Positions 32,470-41,524 are shown, counted from the stretch's first letter. The stretch is 42,232 nt of DNA from Thermoguttaceae bacterium (GCA_017550965.1 JAFZNK010000267.1:1-42232), one strand, 5' to 3'. Notes: generated by a model not told the origin, from the sequence alone. Program-made: numbers and translations.

Positions 32470-34743
32470 ATGCGAAAACACCGTATTCGTCTATTGTTAT
32501 TGGGGCTCGCTTTCCTTGTTTCCGCAGGCGTGGCGTCGGCGCAAGTCGAAAAGCCGACCGTCGTTAGAAGCGGAGATTTTGTCGCCGAGACGACGGAAAA
32601 CGGCGACTGGCGCGTTGTCGCTCCTTTTGGACAAACCGTAATTCCGAAGGACGACGTCGAGTCGTTCTCCGAATTTTCCGACGGACTGGAAATTAATCTG
32701 AAGTCCGGCAAATCGTTTGTTCTGACCGACACGCGCAAGGAAAACGATTTCGTGACGATCGATTATATTCAGCGCGGCGACGTTCTGCTTACGAACGAAG
32801 AGCCGCTCGTTTGGGAGTTGACGCCGCTCAAAAATCTCGCGGAGATTTCCCATTTCGATCTTTCGACTTGCAAAGCGTTTGGGACGGGCGGCCTAACTCC
32901 GGTCGACGCGCATAGCGGCAGTTACGCGTTTCTGGCGGTCGTCGAACCGACGACTCGCGACGGCGTCGTCGCCGGATGGATCACGAGCGAACAGGCGGGG
33001 GGCGTTTTTCGGTCCGGCAAACTCGACGACGGAACCCCGACGCTGATTCCGCGTCTGGATTACGGCAAGTTCCAAACGCAGGGACGCGAGATGCGCGAGC
33101 GGCTCGTCGTCGGCGCCTTCGACGACTGTCGATTCGGGCTGGAGTGTTACGCGGACGCGATCGCGAAACATTATTCAATCGTTCCGCGAACCGACGCGCT
33201 CGTCGGGTACTGCACGTGGTACGCGGAAAAACATGGCGGCGCCTGCGACGAGAACTCGATTAAAGAGCTGGCTCAAGCGCTCGTCGACGATTTCGGCGCG
33301 TTCGGGTTCCAGTACCTCCAAATCGACAGCTCCTGGCAGGGCGGGGCGACGAAAGTCGGCGAAAGAAAGAATTTTACGCGCGCGAATTCCAGCAATTATC
33401 CGTCCGGAATGAAGGCGACCGCCGACTATATCGAATCGCTCGGGTTGAAGGCGGGACTTTGGCTCGCGCCTTTCGCGGGCAGTTCCGACGACCCCTATTT
33501 CGCCGACAAGCTGGATCTTTTCGTCAAGAGCGCCGTCGACGATCCGACGAGCGGAGGCATGACTCTTCCGCAGAAAAAAGGGGAGCCGTACGAAACGTAT
33601 TGGGGCGGAACCCCTTACGACATGTCGAATCCAAAAGCGCGCGATTACGTCCGAAGCGTCGTCGAGCGCATTACGAAAGAGTGGAATTACAAGTATTTAA
33701 AGACGGACGCGCTTTGGACGGGCGCCGCCGTCAAGATTCTCTACGAGAACAACGAGTATAAGCCCGACGATATGGGCGCGCAGCTCTTTTTCGATCCGAC
33801 GCGAACGAATATCGAGAATTTCCGAACCGGGCTGGACGTTTTGCGCGAGGCGTCCGACGGAGCGTTCATTTTGGGGAGCGTCGCGTCCCAGAATCTCCGA
33901 ACGCTCGCTTCTTCCTACGGTCGAATCGACGCGATGCGAATCGGTCCGGACAATTCCTCCGACTGGAACCGCATGCGCGTCGGATTCAAATGCGCGACGA
34001 ATCGGTATTTCTACAACGGACGCGTTTGGCGCAACGACCCCGACCCAGTCTACGCGCGAACGTCGATTCCGCTTGAGCGCGCGCGACTTTCCGCGAGCTG
34101 GACGGCTCTGACCGGTCAGCTTTTCGCGCTTGGCGACTGGGTCCCCGACTACGACGCCGAGCGAATCGACGTCGTGCGTCGCTGCATACCGAACCACCTG
34201 CGCAACTCCGTTCGTCCGGTCGACTTGTTCGACGTCGACATGGCGCGCGTCTGGTTGCTTAGCGACGCGCCGCGATACGTCGTCGGGCTGTTCAACTGGG
34301 AAGACGCTTCGGAAACGTCGTTCGAGTTGACCCCGAAGAAAATCGGCTTGCCCGAGTATAACGAGAAGGGGAAGAAGGTCGAACAATACGTCGCGTTCGA
34401 TTTCTGGAACGACGAATTTATCGGGCCGTTTACCGAACTGAAAACGACCGTTCCCAAAGAGAGTTGCAAGATTCTGGCGGTTCGCGCCGTTGAGGATCGT
34501 CCCGTTTTGCTGAGTACGTCGCGGCACATTACGCAGGGAATTCTCGAGGTTCAGTCGGAGGAATGGAATCCCGACGAGCAAACGCTCACGATAATAACCG
34601 AGATTCCGCGCGGGCTTTCTTACGAACTGCGCGTTTTTGATCCGGGCGTCGGCGAATTGCAACGTTGGACGGCGCCGAACGATCTTGTCGGCAAGACGAC
34701 CGTCGTTTACGACGCGAAGACGCGCGCGTTCAGCGTTCGGTAG
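32470..34743 (+). CDS. secreted alpha-galactosidase-like enzyme (GH36/GH27, clan GH-D)
   Basis: 757 residues from ATG 32470 (GGGAG 7 bases upstream). Signal peptide 1-24 (cleavage ASA-QV). Residues 30-235 are an N-terminal beta-sandwich, 240-560 a TIM barrel, and about 565-757 C-terminal beta domains. In the barrel, GFQYLQIDSSWQ (279-290), GLKAGLWLAPF (325-335) and YLKTDAL (409-415) match GH36/GH27 strands; D413 in K-T-D is the expected nucleophile. RIGPDNSSDW (490-499) replaces the usual R-x-SDD, with D494 the likely acid/base. The enzyme should release alpha-linked galactose or a related sugar. It ends the plus-strand block; a strong terminator follows. Confidence 0.8.
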   Translation: MRKHRIRLLLLGLAFLVSAGVASAQVEKPTVVRSGDFVAETTENGDWRVVAPFGQTVIPKDDVESFSEFSDGLEINLKSGKSFVLTDTRKENDFVTIDYIQRGDVLLTNEEPLVWELTPLKNLAEISHFDLSTCKAFGTGGLTPVDAHSGSYAFLAVVEPTTRDGVVAGWITSEQAGGVFRSGKLDDGTPTLIPRLDYGKFQTQGREMRERLVVGAFDDCRFGLECYADAIAKHYSIVPRTDALVGYCTWYAEKHGGACDENSIKELAQALVDDFGAFGFQYLQIDSSWQGGATKVGERKNFTRANSSNYPSGMKATADYIESLGLKAGLWLAPFAGSSDDPYFADKLDLFVKSAVDDPTSGGMTLPQKKGEPYETYWGGTPYDMSNPKARDYVRSVVERITKEWNYKYLKTDALWTGAAVKILYENNEYKPDDMGAQLFFDPTRTNIENFRTGLDVLREASDGAFILGSVASQNLRTLASSYGRIDAMRIGPDNSSDWNRMRVGFKCATNRYFYNGRVWRNDPDPVYARTSIPLERARLSASWTALTGQLFALGDWVPDYDAERIDVVRRCIPNHLRNSVRPVDLFDVDMARVWLLSDAPRYVVGLFNWEDASETSFELTPKKIGLPEYNEKGKKVEQYVAFDFWNDEFIGPFTELKTTVPKESCKILAVRAVEDRPVLLSTSRHITQGILEVQSEEWNPDEQTLTIITEIPRGLSYELRVFDPGVGELQRWTAPNDLVGKTTVVYDAKTRAFSVR

Positions 34744-34766
34744 CGCGGGCGCTGAGCTCGTTTAAG

Positions 34767-34810
34767 AACTATAATTCGGCGCTTTTTAGATTTTTTGCCG
34801 AATTATAGTT
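34767..34810. repeat. 14-bp perfect inverted repeat with T-rich loop
   Basis: AACTATAATTCGGC (34767-34780) and GCCGAATTATAGTT (34797-34810) are exact complements across a 16-nt loop. There is no T-tract after it, so it is not a standard terminator; the real one lies at 34866-34901. Confidence 0.75.
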
Positions 34811-34865
34811 GGAAACAGAGCGGACAGAATTGTTGGAAATCGTTAACGCGTTTGCGTGTAAACAA

Positions 34866-34901
34866 AAAAGCGCCGACCTCTTTACCGGGGTCGGCGCTTT
34901 T
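34866..34901. terminator. bidirectional intrinsic terminator
   Basis: AAAAGCGCCGACC (34866-34878) pairs perfectly with GGTCGGCGCTTTT (34889-34901). It separates the convergent GH36-like and HTH genes and serves both strands. Confidence 0.85.
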
Positions 34902-34928
34902 CGTTTATCCTATGTCTAACGTTCTACG

Positions 34929-36356
34929 TTATATCAACTTGACCATCTTGGCGATTGTTTCAAGGACGGGGCCGCCGAAGTCGAAAGTTCCTTCCTGATA
35001 GCTCCAGATCGTTCTGCAAAGCTCCCATGCGCCGATCGAGGCCAGGAGGAGCAGAATCAGACACGGAATCAGGATGATCATGTCTTTTCCAGTGAAGTTC
35101 GTCGACGCCGGAGCGGGCGCAAAACCTGTCTCTTGTACGACGTCGGAAGCGAAGTCGTCGGAATCTGCCGGCGCGCTGTCGAAATTCACGCTGCCTTGCG
35201 CGTTCGAATCAAATCCGCCAAACGCGTCGGTCGAATCGGCGACGTTGAGGAAGTCGGAAGATCCTGTTCCCGCCGGGGTGGAAGCGACGCCGCCGAACGG
35301 ATCGCTGCTCGCCGCGGGGGTGGAATCGGCGATTGCAAAGACGTCGTCCGTCGCCGAATCGCTCGACGGAGACGCGGCGAGAGGATCGCTTTCCAGCGTG
35401 GACGACTCGACGTCGGTCAGGAACGGATTATTGTCGTCGACGGTGATGAATTGAGAAGCGCTTTCGGAACTCGCGTCGTCGTCCGTGGCGTCGGTTCCCT
35501 GGCTGGTCTCTTCGGCAAGATCGAAGATGCTGTCTTCGACGTTGACCAGTTCGGTCGGGGCGTCCGCTTCGACGTTGTTCGCGAGATTCAAAACGTTGTC
35601 TTTCGGAGCGTCTTCGTCCGCGAGTTCAAAGACGTCGGGCTCGTCGGATTCAAGCGCTTCGGATTTGATTTCGTCGGAGATTCTGTCGTCTAACTGGAAA
35701 TCGCCGTCAGAGTCGCCAAGGAGCGCCAGACCGCTGTCGCCCGTGAGATCAAGGCCGGACCCGGATCCGGAAGAACTGCCGCCGAGGACGAGGTCGTCGC
35801 CAAGGGAGACGTCGGAACCTTCGACGTCCGGATCGTCGAGCAAGGAAAGACCGCTGTCGCTGCCAAGGTGAAGCATGTCGTCGTCGGACGCGTTTGCGGC
35901 AAGGTCGACTGCGGAGGAAGAAGAGACGCTCGCATTGGGCTCGGGGTCTTCGACAAGCGCCGAATGTTCGTCGGTAAGGGGCGTCGATTCTTCGGCAAGT
36001 TTGAAATCGTCGTCGTCGTCGACGATCTTGAGGTCGTCGTCGGATCCGCCGTACGAAGCGACGATTCCGGCGTCTCCGGAATCGCTGATCATCGAGTCGA
36101 ACGCGGCGGAGTCGGCGAGCATCGTCGGACCTTCTTCGTCCGATTCGCCGCTGAGCAGGTCGGCGTCGATCGCGGGCGCGGCGTTGGCCGAACGCGCTTT
36201 GATCATGTCGGTAAGGAACTTTTCGACGTCTTCTTTGCGGAACTTCCAGACGGCTCCGTCGCGGAACGCTCGTAATTTGCCTTGTTCGCGAAGTTTGTTG
36301 ACGTCGCCAGGATTCATCTCGAGTATTTCAGCGGTCTTTTCAAGGGAATAGTACAT
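34929..36356 (-). CDS. membrane-anchored helix-turn-helix protein with long acidic linker
   Basis: 475 residues. Residues 1-50 are an excisionase/MerR-like helix-turn-helix (YSLEKTAEILEMNPGDVNKLREQGKLRAFRDGAVWKFRKEDVEKFL). Residues about 60-420 are a low-complexity acidic and Ser/Gly-rich linker with repeated DSGLSLL/DSGLALL-type words and many Asp. Residues about 425-448 form one membrane helix (DMIILIPCLILLLLASIGAW), with a short C-terminal tail. The order suggests a DNA-binding head in the cytoplasm tethered to the inner membrane, though a DNA target is not known. Proteins of this plan seem to be planctomycete-specific. Alternative: a chromosome or membrane tether rather than a regulator. 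Confidence 0.65.
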   Translation of the reverse strand: MYYSLEKTAEILEMNPGDVNKLREQGKLRAFRDGAVWKFRKEDVEKFLTDMIKARSANAAPAIDADLLSGESDEEGPTMLADSAAFDSMISDSGDAGIVASYGGSDDDLKIVDDDDDFKLAEESTPLTDEHSALVEDPEPNASVSSSSAVDLAANASDDDMLHLGSDSGLSLLDDPDVEGSDVSLGDDLVLGGSSSGSGSGLDLTGDSGLALLGDSDGDFQLDDRISDEIKSEALESDEPDVFELADEDAPKDNVLNLANNVEADAPTELVNVEDSIFDLAEETSQGTDATDDDASSESASQFITVDDNNPFLTDVESSTLESDPLAASPSSDSATDDVFAIADSTPAASSDPFGGVASTPAGTGSSDFLNVADSTDAFGGFDSNAQGSVNFDSAPADSDDFASDVVQETGFAPAPASTNFTGKDMIILIPCLILLLLASIGAWELCRTIWSYQEGTFDFGGPVLETIAKMVKLI

Positions 36357-36603
36357 ACGAACGTTCCTAAATCAGGCAGTTTCAAAAATGTTTGGCGTTT
36401 TGCGAATCTAGCGCGCGCCTTCAACGACCGACCGTTCGAGTTCGCCGCGCGACGCCTCGACGCGACAAGAACAGACGATCAAAAAACGACAAGACGCCGT
36501 TGATTATGTCGACCGCGAAGCCGACAAAATTGAACGCGTCGTTAAACTTGGGGGTTATATAAGTTGTAACGCTTTAATTGAAACGTTCGAGGCGTCAAAC
36601 GTT

Positions 36604-37089
36604 TCAACGCCGCGCCGCGTCGAGCTGCTCGCGTATTTGTCCGGGGGACAGACCCTCGCAGTTGAAATCCTCCAATTTGAGATCCAACTCGAAGTGACGC
36701 GTCGCGACCAGCTCGATCGTGCTATTGACTCCGCGCTGGCGGATCCAATAGACGCATATTCGTTTTGTTTCCGAGTCGACAAGGATAATTTGACGGCCCG
36801 ACTCGTCCAAAGGGGAGTCGAACGCGTACAGGGGGGGCACTTCCAACGGCCTGGAAAACGTCGCCTGGCCGGAATCGTCCAACTTAACGCTTGGCGCGGC
36901 GGCCGCGTTCAGCGATTCGTTAAACGTCTGGACGCCCTGTTCAAAGGGGGCCTGCGCGTCGACGCGAGTCATAAGACCGCACAAAAACAAGCCCGCGACT
37001 AATCCGACGAGCGCGGCGGCGATCGTTTTTACACGCGTTCCGCGCGCGCGCCTTCCTTCGTTTGTGTCGACGTTCAATTTATTTTCCAT
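36604..37089 (-). CDS. small secreted or membrane-anchored protein of unknown function
   Basis: 161 residues. Residues 20-44 form a signal anchor or signal peptide (ARGTRVK, then AAALVGLVAGLFLCGLM and VDAQ). The rest is compact: RQIILVDSETKRICVYWI, a turn with TIELVATRHFELDLKLEDFN and GLSPGQIREQL. This pattern (strand with ILVDSET--I-VYWI, then R-F-LDLKLE-FN) recurs in planctomycete proteins without known function. It lies 247 bp upstream of the HTH gene in the same direction. The start follows a weak promoter candidate at 37220-37248. Confidence 0.6.
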   Translation of the reverse strand: MENKLNVDTNEGRRARGTRVKTIAAALVGLVAGLFLCGLMTRVDAQAPFEQGVQTFNESLNAAAAPSVKLDDSGQATFSRPLEVPPLYAFDSPLDESGRQIILVDSETKRICVYWIRQRGVNSTIELVATRHFELDLKLEDFNCEGLSPGQIREQLDAARR

Positions 37090-37219
37090 CGTATTTTATC
37101 AGTCTCGCCGCGTTGAAACAGCAAACGGGCCGCTTTAATCGGCGTTTTTCACCGAACTTTGCGCATTAACGGGCGATAATTTCGATTCTGCTCTTTTATC
37201 TTATCTATATTACCTAGTT

Positions 37220-37248
37220 ATTCTAGCCTTGGCTCTGCGAAAAATCAA
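37220..37248 (-). promoter_or_regulatory. candidate promoter of the small secreted-protein gene
   Basis: On the minus strand TTGATT (37248-37243), a 17-bp spacer and TAGAAT (37225-37220). The leader would be about 125 nt. Confidence 0.4.
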
Positions 37249-37339
37249 CAAATTTTATTTTCTTTTAGAAAAAATTTTTACTTTTTTTGAAGAATGTAAC
37301 GATTGTCGCAGATTTGTGAACGCAAGACGAGAATTAAAT

Positions 37340-37376
37340 TCGCCGTCGGAAACGCGTTGTTTGCTTCCGACGGCGA
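37340..37376 (-). terminator. likely terminator of glgP
   Basis: TCGCCGTCGGA (37340-37350) and TCCGACGGCGA (37366-37376) pair perfectly over 11 bp. On the minus strand ATTTAATT follows, a weak T-tract. Confidence 0.5.
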
Positions 37377-37422
37377 GCGATTGGAAACGAGCCGCGTTTA
37401 AGTCGCGGCGTTTTAGCCCCGT

Positions 37423-39570
37423 TTACGGCATTTTGGAACTGACGCCGCCGGCGGCGGGCAAATACGCGTTGTTGACGTAGTCGGCGACCATGCGGTGCGC
37501 GCTGAACCGCCACGCGAGCGTCGCGATCGAGTTCTTCATCATGTGAATCCACCGGATCGGCAGTCCGTGCTCGTTCCTTTCGTAGAAGGTGGGAACGACT
37601 TCGTTTTCGAGCGTGTCGAGAAGCGATTTGTTGTCGCGCTCGTTGGTTATGTTCATATCGACGTGCGACGTTCCGTCGCCGATCGCGAATCCGTTGGTTC
37701 CGTCGTACGCTTCGTTCCACCAGCCGTCGAGAATCGAGAAGTTCAGCGCGCCGTTGAGGACCGCTTTTTGCCCCGACGTTCCGGACGCTTCGAGCGGACG
37801 CAACGGGTTGTTGAGCCAGACGTCGACGCCCTGGACGAGATAGCGCGCGAGGTTGACGTCGTAGTCTTCGAGGAAGAGGACGCGATTGGCGAATCTCGGA
37901 TTGCGTTGAATCGAGGTGATGCGCTTGATGAATTCTTTGCCGGGGTCGTCTTTGGGGTGCGCCTTTCCGGCGAAGACGAACTGGACGGGACGTTCGGGAT
38001 TATTGACGATTTTGTCGAATCGTTCTTCGTCCTGGACGAGAAGATACGCGCGTTTGTAGGTGGCGAAACGTCGCGCGAATCCGATCGTCAGGAAGTCGGG
38101 ACTGAGGAGTCGCTTGGCGCGGTCGATCGCTTCCTGATCGGCGTTAAAACGCTGGAGTTGTCGCGCGTAGCGACGTCCCGCGACGTCCACGAGAAGTTTC
38201 TTGAGCGCGACGTGCGTCTCCCAGAGTTCGCCGGAGTCGACGTCGTAGACTTCGGACCAGACTTGCGGATCGATCGATTCTTCGGTCCAGCCGGGCATGG
38301 TGCGTTCGAAGAGAACTTTCATTTGCCACGCCATCCACGTCGGAACGTGGACGCCGTTGGTGATATGCCCGATCGGCGTTTCTTCTTCGGTTTTATTCGG
38401 CCATAGCGCGCGCCACATGCGGCGCGAAACGACGCCGTGGAGCGCGGACACCCCGTTCGCATAGCGCGAAAGTTTCAGCCCCAGAACCGTCATGCAGAAT
38501 TTGTCGCTCGCGAAACTTGGGTTGCTTCCGAGCGCCATGAACGAGTCGAGCGTCATTCCGACCGCTTCGTAAAGCGGCTTGACGTTTTCTTCGACAAGTT
38601 CGCGCGGGAAATAGTCGTGTCCGGCTTCGACGGGCGTATGGGTGGTGAAGACGGTCTTTTGAGCGACGTTTTGCGCCGCGGTCTCATAGGAGACGCCGCA
38701 ATGCGCCATTTCTTCGCGAATCGCTTCGAGCGCGACGAACGAGTTGTGTCCTTCGTTGAGGTGGAAGACGCCGGGATTGATGCCCATCGCTTTGAGCGCG
38801 CGCAAACCGCCGACGCCGCAGAGGAGTTCCTGACGAATTCGCTTGCGCTGATCGCCGCCGTAGAGCTTGTCGGTAAGCGCGCGGTCCTCTTCGGAGTTCT
38901 GTTCGAGATCGGTGTTGAGCAAATAGAGCGGAACGCGTCCGACGCTCACGAGCCCGACTTTCGCGTAGATCGTTCCGGTCGTCGTTTCGACGCTGACGAT
39001 CAGCGGCTTGCCGTCTTTGTCGAGGCATTCTTCATAGGGCAAGTCGGCCACGTTCGTCTTCTGATAGATTTCGACTTGCGCGCCTTCTTCGTTGATCTGT
39101 TGCTTGAAGTAGCCGGTTTGATAGAAAAGACCGACCGCGACGAGCGGAACGCCCAGTCCGCTCGCGCTTTTGACGTGGTCGCCCGCGAGAACGCCAAGAC
39201 CGCCCGAGTAAATCGGAACCGATTCGTGAAGTCCGAATTCGAGCGAGAAGTAAGCGACGGGACGCGAGCCGAGCACGCCCGCGTTTTGTCGCGACCATAA
39301 CGGACGAGTCGAGACGTACTGCATATAGCGGCGGTAGGCGACGTCGATACGCGTGTGCATCGCGAGTTCCAACACGCGCTCTTCAAATTTTTGCGGATCG
39401 TATTCGCGCAGAAGCGCAATGGGATTGTGAGCGAGTTCTCGCCAACGTTCCGGGTTGATCATTTGGAAGATTTGTCCGACTTCCGGATGCCAGCTCCACC
39501 AAAGATTTTTCGTGAATTCGGCGCACTTTTCATAAGACGTTTTTGCGGCGTGCGCAATGTCTTGAGCCAT
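37423..39570 (-). CDS. glgP: alpha-glucan (glycogen/starch) phosphorylase, GT35
   Basis: 715 residues from ATG 39570 (GGAG about 10 bases upstream; a TTG at 39585 would add five residues). It cuts alpha-1,4-glucan with phosphate to give glucose-1-phosphate in the cytoplasm, using PLP. Visible motifs: RPVAYFSLEFGLHESVPIYSGGLGVLAGDH (N-terminal active-site part), VFHLNEGHNSFVALE, TTHTPVEAGHDYF, WLNNPLRPLEASGTSGQKAVLNGALNFSILDGWW. The Lys in SGQKAVLNGAL is the PLP lysine. The length is that of the shorter, Thermus-type 'alpha-glucan family' phosphorylases, which lack part of the N-terminal regulatory region. Alone in its transcription unit. Confidence 0.95.
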   Translation of the reverse strand: MAQDIAHAAKTSYEKCAEFTKNLWWSWHPEVGQIFQMINPERWRELAHNPIALLREYDPQKFEERVLELAMHTRIDVAYRRYMQYVSTRPLWSRQNAGVLGSRPVAYFSLEFGLHESVPIYSGGLGVLAGDHVKSASGLGVPLVAVGLFYQTGYFKQQINEEGAQVEIYQKTNVADLPYEECLDKDGKPLIVSVETTTGTIYAKVGLVSVGRVPLYLLNTDLEQNSEEDRALTDKLYGGDQRKRIRQELLCGVGGLRALKAMGINPGVFHLNEGHNSFVALEAIREEMAHCGVSYETAAQNVAQKTVFTTHTPVEAGHDYFPRELVEENVKPLYEAVGMTLDSFMALGSNPSFASDKFCMTVLGLKLSRYANGVSALHGVVSRRMWRALWPNKTEEETPIGHITNGVHVPTWMAWQMKVLFERTMPGWTEESIDPQVWSEVYDVDSGELWETHVALKKLLVDVAGRRYARQLQRFNADQEAIDRAKRLLSPDFLTIGFARRFATYKRAYLLVQDEERFDKIVNNPERPVQFVFAGKAHPKDDPGKEFIKRITSIQRNPRFANRVLFLEDYDVNLARYLVQGVDVWLNNPLRPLEASGTSGQKAVLNGALNFSILDGWWNEAYDGTNGFAIGDGTSHVDMNITNERDNKSLLDTLENEVVPTFYERNEHGLPIRWIHMMKNSIATLAWRFSAHRMVADYVNNAYLPAAGGVSSKMP

Positions 39571-40085
39571 AGTTTTGTTCTCCAAAAAGTTTCGTATATT
39601 TTAGCGCGTAGCGCGATTTCTTAGTTCATGGATAATTTAAAGCCGGTCGAGCGACTCGAAGCGCGGCGACGTTAATCGAAGCGACTTCCCTCTCGACCGA
39701 GTCGGCCCATTCTCTCAAATAATCGCGATTTTGTAAAGGCGTGGTTTTGACGCCAAGCGTAAAAAACAACGGCTAAAGCTTATTTTTTTAAAAAAAATTT
39801 TTACGCGTCGCTTTTGTGTCACAACCTTGCGAAACGTTGTTAAATTGTGTCGTTTTGGCGCGTTGCGACGTCTCGACTTCGCGGCGCGATGAAAAGTCGG
39901 GGCGTTGAAATCGAAAATTGAGTCGTTATAATGACGCGATAGTGAAATCGCGCGTCGACTTGCGCGCGGTTTGTGTCATGGAGCGCGTCGTGGAACCAAC
40001 GGGCAGCGGCGCGCGTAAACGCAGTCCCCGCGGCGACTAGCGGCTTTGCCGACAAGTCGGACGCCCGAAAGTTAAGGAATCTGTT
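39571..40085. other. 515-bp divergent region between glgP and the aldose epimerase gene
   Basis: It holds a good promoter for the epimerase (39905-39932), an A/T-run block near 39781-39802 and no gene. A clear promoter for glgP was not found. Confidence 0.55.
39905..39932 (+). promoter_or_regulatory. candidate promoter of the aldose 1-epimerase gene
   Basis: TTGAAA (39905-39910), 16-bp spacer, TATAAT (39927-39932). The leader would be about 147 nt. Confidence 0.6.
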
Positions 40086-41231
40086 ATGATGAAAAAATCG
40101 ACGCTTCTTTGCGCCCTGGTCGGCTTGGCGGTTACGCTTTCCGTCGCGAGCGCTTTTGCGGCAACTGGAGGAACTAAAGTGTCTAGCGCTAAATTTGGCG
40201 AAACAATCGACGGAAGAACCGTCCACGTCTACACGCTCGTCAACGCGAACGGCCTGTCCGCGAAAATTTTGGATTTCGGCGGCGTTCTCTATGAAATGAA
40301 CGTTCCGGACAAAGACGGCGTTTTCGCGAATATCTCCTGCAATTATCCGACCGTTCCCGAATACGAAACGATCCGTCCTTATTTCGGATCCCTGATCGGT
40401 CGTTACGGCAACCGTATTGCGAACGGCAAGTTCACCCTTGAAGGAAAAGAATACACGCTTCCGATCAACAACGATCCGAACGCTCTTCACGGCGGTCTCA
40501 AAGGTTTCGACCAGAAGATTTGGGCGGCTTCTCAAAGCGCGGACGCCGACGGCGCCTACCTGACCCTTAAATATACCGCCGCCGACGGCGAAGAAGGGTA
40601 CCCCGGCAAGTTGGACGTCACCGTCGTCTACTCTCTTAAGAACGACAACTCCCTGACGATCGACTACACGGCCACGACCGACAAAGCGACCCCCGTCAAT
40701 TTGACCAACCATACCTTCTGGAACCTGGGCGGCGCGTATTCCGGAACGATCTACGACACGGTTCTGCTCATGAACGCTCCGAAATACCTCCCGACCGACG
40801 ACTCGCTCATTCCGACCGGCGAAGTCGCGTCCGTCGAGGGCACGCCTCTTGACTTCACGACCGCCAAGCCGATTGGACAAGACATTAAGAAGGTTTCCGA
40901 GCCTCAATTCAACGGCGGATACGACCACTGCTTCGTTCTCGCCGATAAAGCGGAAGGCGAACTTGGCCTTTGCGCGATCGCGACCGATCCGAATTCCGGC
41001 CGCGTCATGAAGATCGAAACGACCGAGCCCGCCGTCCAGTTCTATTCCGGCAATTTCCTTGACGGAACGACCAGCTGCAACGGCTACAAATACGAAAAGC
41101 ATTCCGCGTTCTGCCTTGAAACGCAGCACTATCCGGATTCGCCGAACAAGCCCGACTTCCCGAACACGATTCTGGAACCCGGCAAGACGTACCGTCACAC
41201 CACCGTTCATACGTTCAGCGTTGAAAAGTGA
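40086..41231 (+). CDS. galM: exported aldose 1-epimerase (mutarotase)
   Basis: 381 residues; ATG 40086 has AAGGA at 7 bases, and a second ATG follows at once (40089). Signal peptide 1-25 (cleavage FA-ATGG), so the enzyme acts outside the cytoplasm, unlike cytoplasmic E. coli GalM. It interconverts alpha and beta anomers of aldoses. Family motifs are complete: GRYGNRIANGKF, NALHGG with H135, NLTNHTFWNLGG with catalytic H209, TTEPAVQFYSGN, and FCLETQHYPDSPN with general base E345. It may equilibrate sugars set free by the secreted glycosidases in this window. Codon use is strongly C-ending, which suggests high expression. A strong terminator follows. Confidence 0.93.
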   Translation: MMKKSTLLCALVGLAVTLSVASAFAATGGTKVSSAKFGETIDGRTVHVYTLVNANGLSAKILDFGGVLYEMNVPDKDGVFANISCNYPTVPEYETIRPYFGSLIGRYGNRIANGKFTLEGKEYTLPINNDPNALHGGLKGFDQKIWAASQSADADGAYLTLKYTAADGEEGYPGKLDVTVVYSLKNDNSLTIDYTATTDKATPVNLTNHTFWNLGGAYSGTIYDTVLLMNAPKYLPTDDSLIPTGEVASVEGTPLDFTTAKPIGQDIKKVSEPQFNGGYDHCFVLADKAEGELGLCAIATDPNSGRVMKIETTEPAVQFYSGNFLDGTTSCNGYKYEKHSAFCLETQHYPDSPNKPDFPNTILEPGKTYRHTTVHTFSVEK

Positions 41232-41279
41232 TTTTGCGGTGAAGCGCGACGCTCTCATTAAGGGCGTCTAAACGAAGTC

Positions 41280-41319
41280 GCGGCGTTTTCGTTACTATTG
41301 GCGAAAGCGCCGCTTTTTT
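41280..41319 (+). terminator. intrinsic terminator of galM
   Basis: GCGGCGTTTTCG (41280-41291) pairs with CGAAAGCGCCGC (41302-41313), with one G-U pair. Six T follow at 41314-41319. Confidence 0.85.
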
Positions 41320-41495
41320 ATCGGCGTCCGCGTCGACGCGAGGTATGCCGGGCGCAAAGCCCCGGTTGCTAACGGTTGGAGCCGTACAGAGACAAACGAA
41401 GACGGGGGGATAGATCCGCGCGACGTCGCGAACCGGGAGTCCGCCGGCGGACGTCGACGCGATTGTTCGCGTTAACGATTTCCTGCGCGTTATTC

Positions 41496-41524
41496 TTGAC
41501 GACCGCTTGAATTAGCGTTATAAT
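41496..41524 (+). promoter_or_regulatory. strong sigma-70-type promoter of the second Rpn-family gene
   Basis: TTGACG (41496-41501), 17-bp spacer, TATAAT (41519-41524). The predicted start near 41531 gives a leader of only about 16 nt with GAAGGAG in it. Confidence 0.7.

Larger units (their letters stand above)
37090..37422. other. 333-bp non-coding interval
   Basis: This lies between glgP and the small secreted-protein gene. It contains the likely glgP terminator (37340-37376), an AT-rich stretch and a candidate promoter for the downstream gene (37220-37248). No gene is seen. Confidence 0.6.

Noticed and set aside
37495..39300. Two long plus-strand frames opposite glgP
   Set aside because: Antisense shadows of a highly conserved enzyme gene; Arg-rich composition typical of the wrong frame.
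39840..41258. Long minus-strand open frame opposite the aldose epimerase gene
   Set aside because: It lies antisense to a clear galM gene; the frame stays open because of CG-rich codon bias, and its translation has no recognisable domain.
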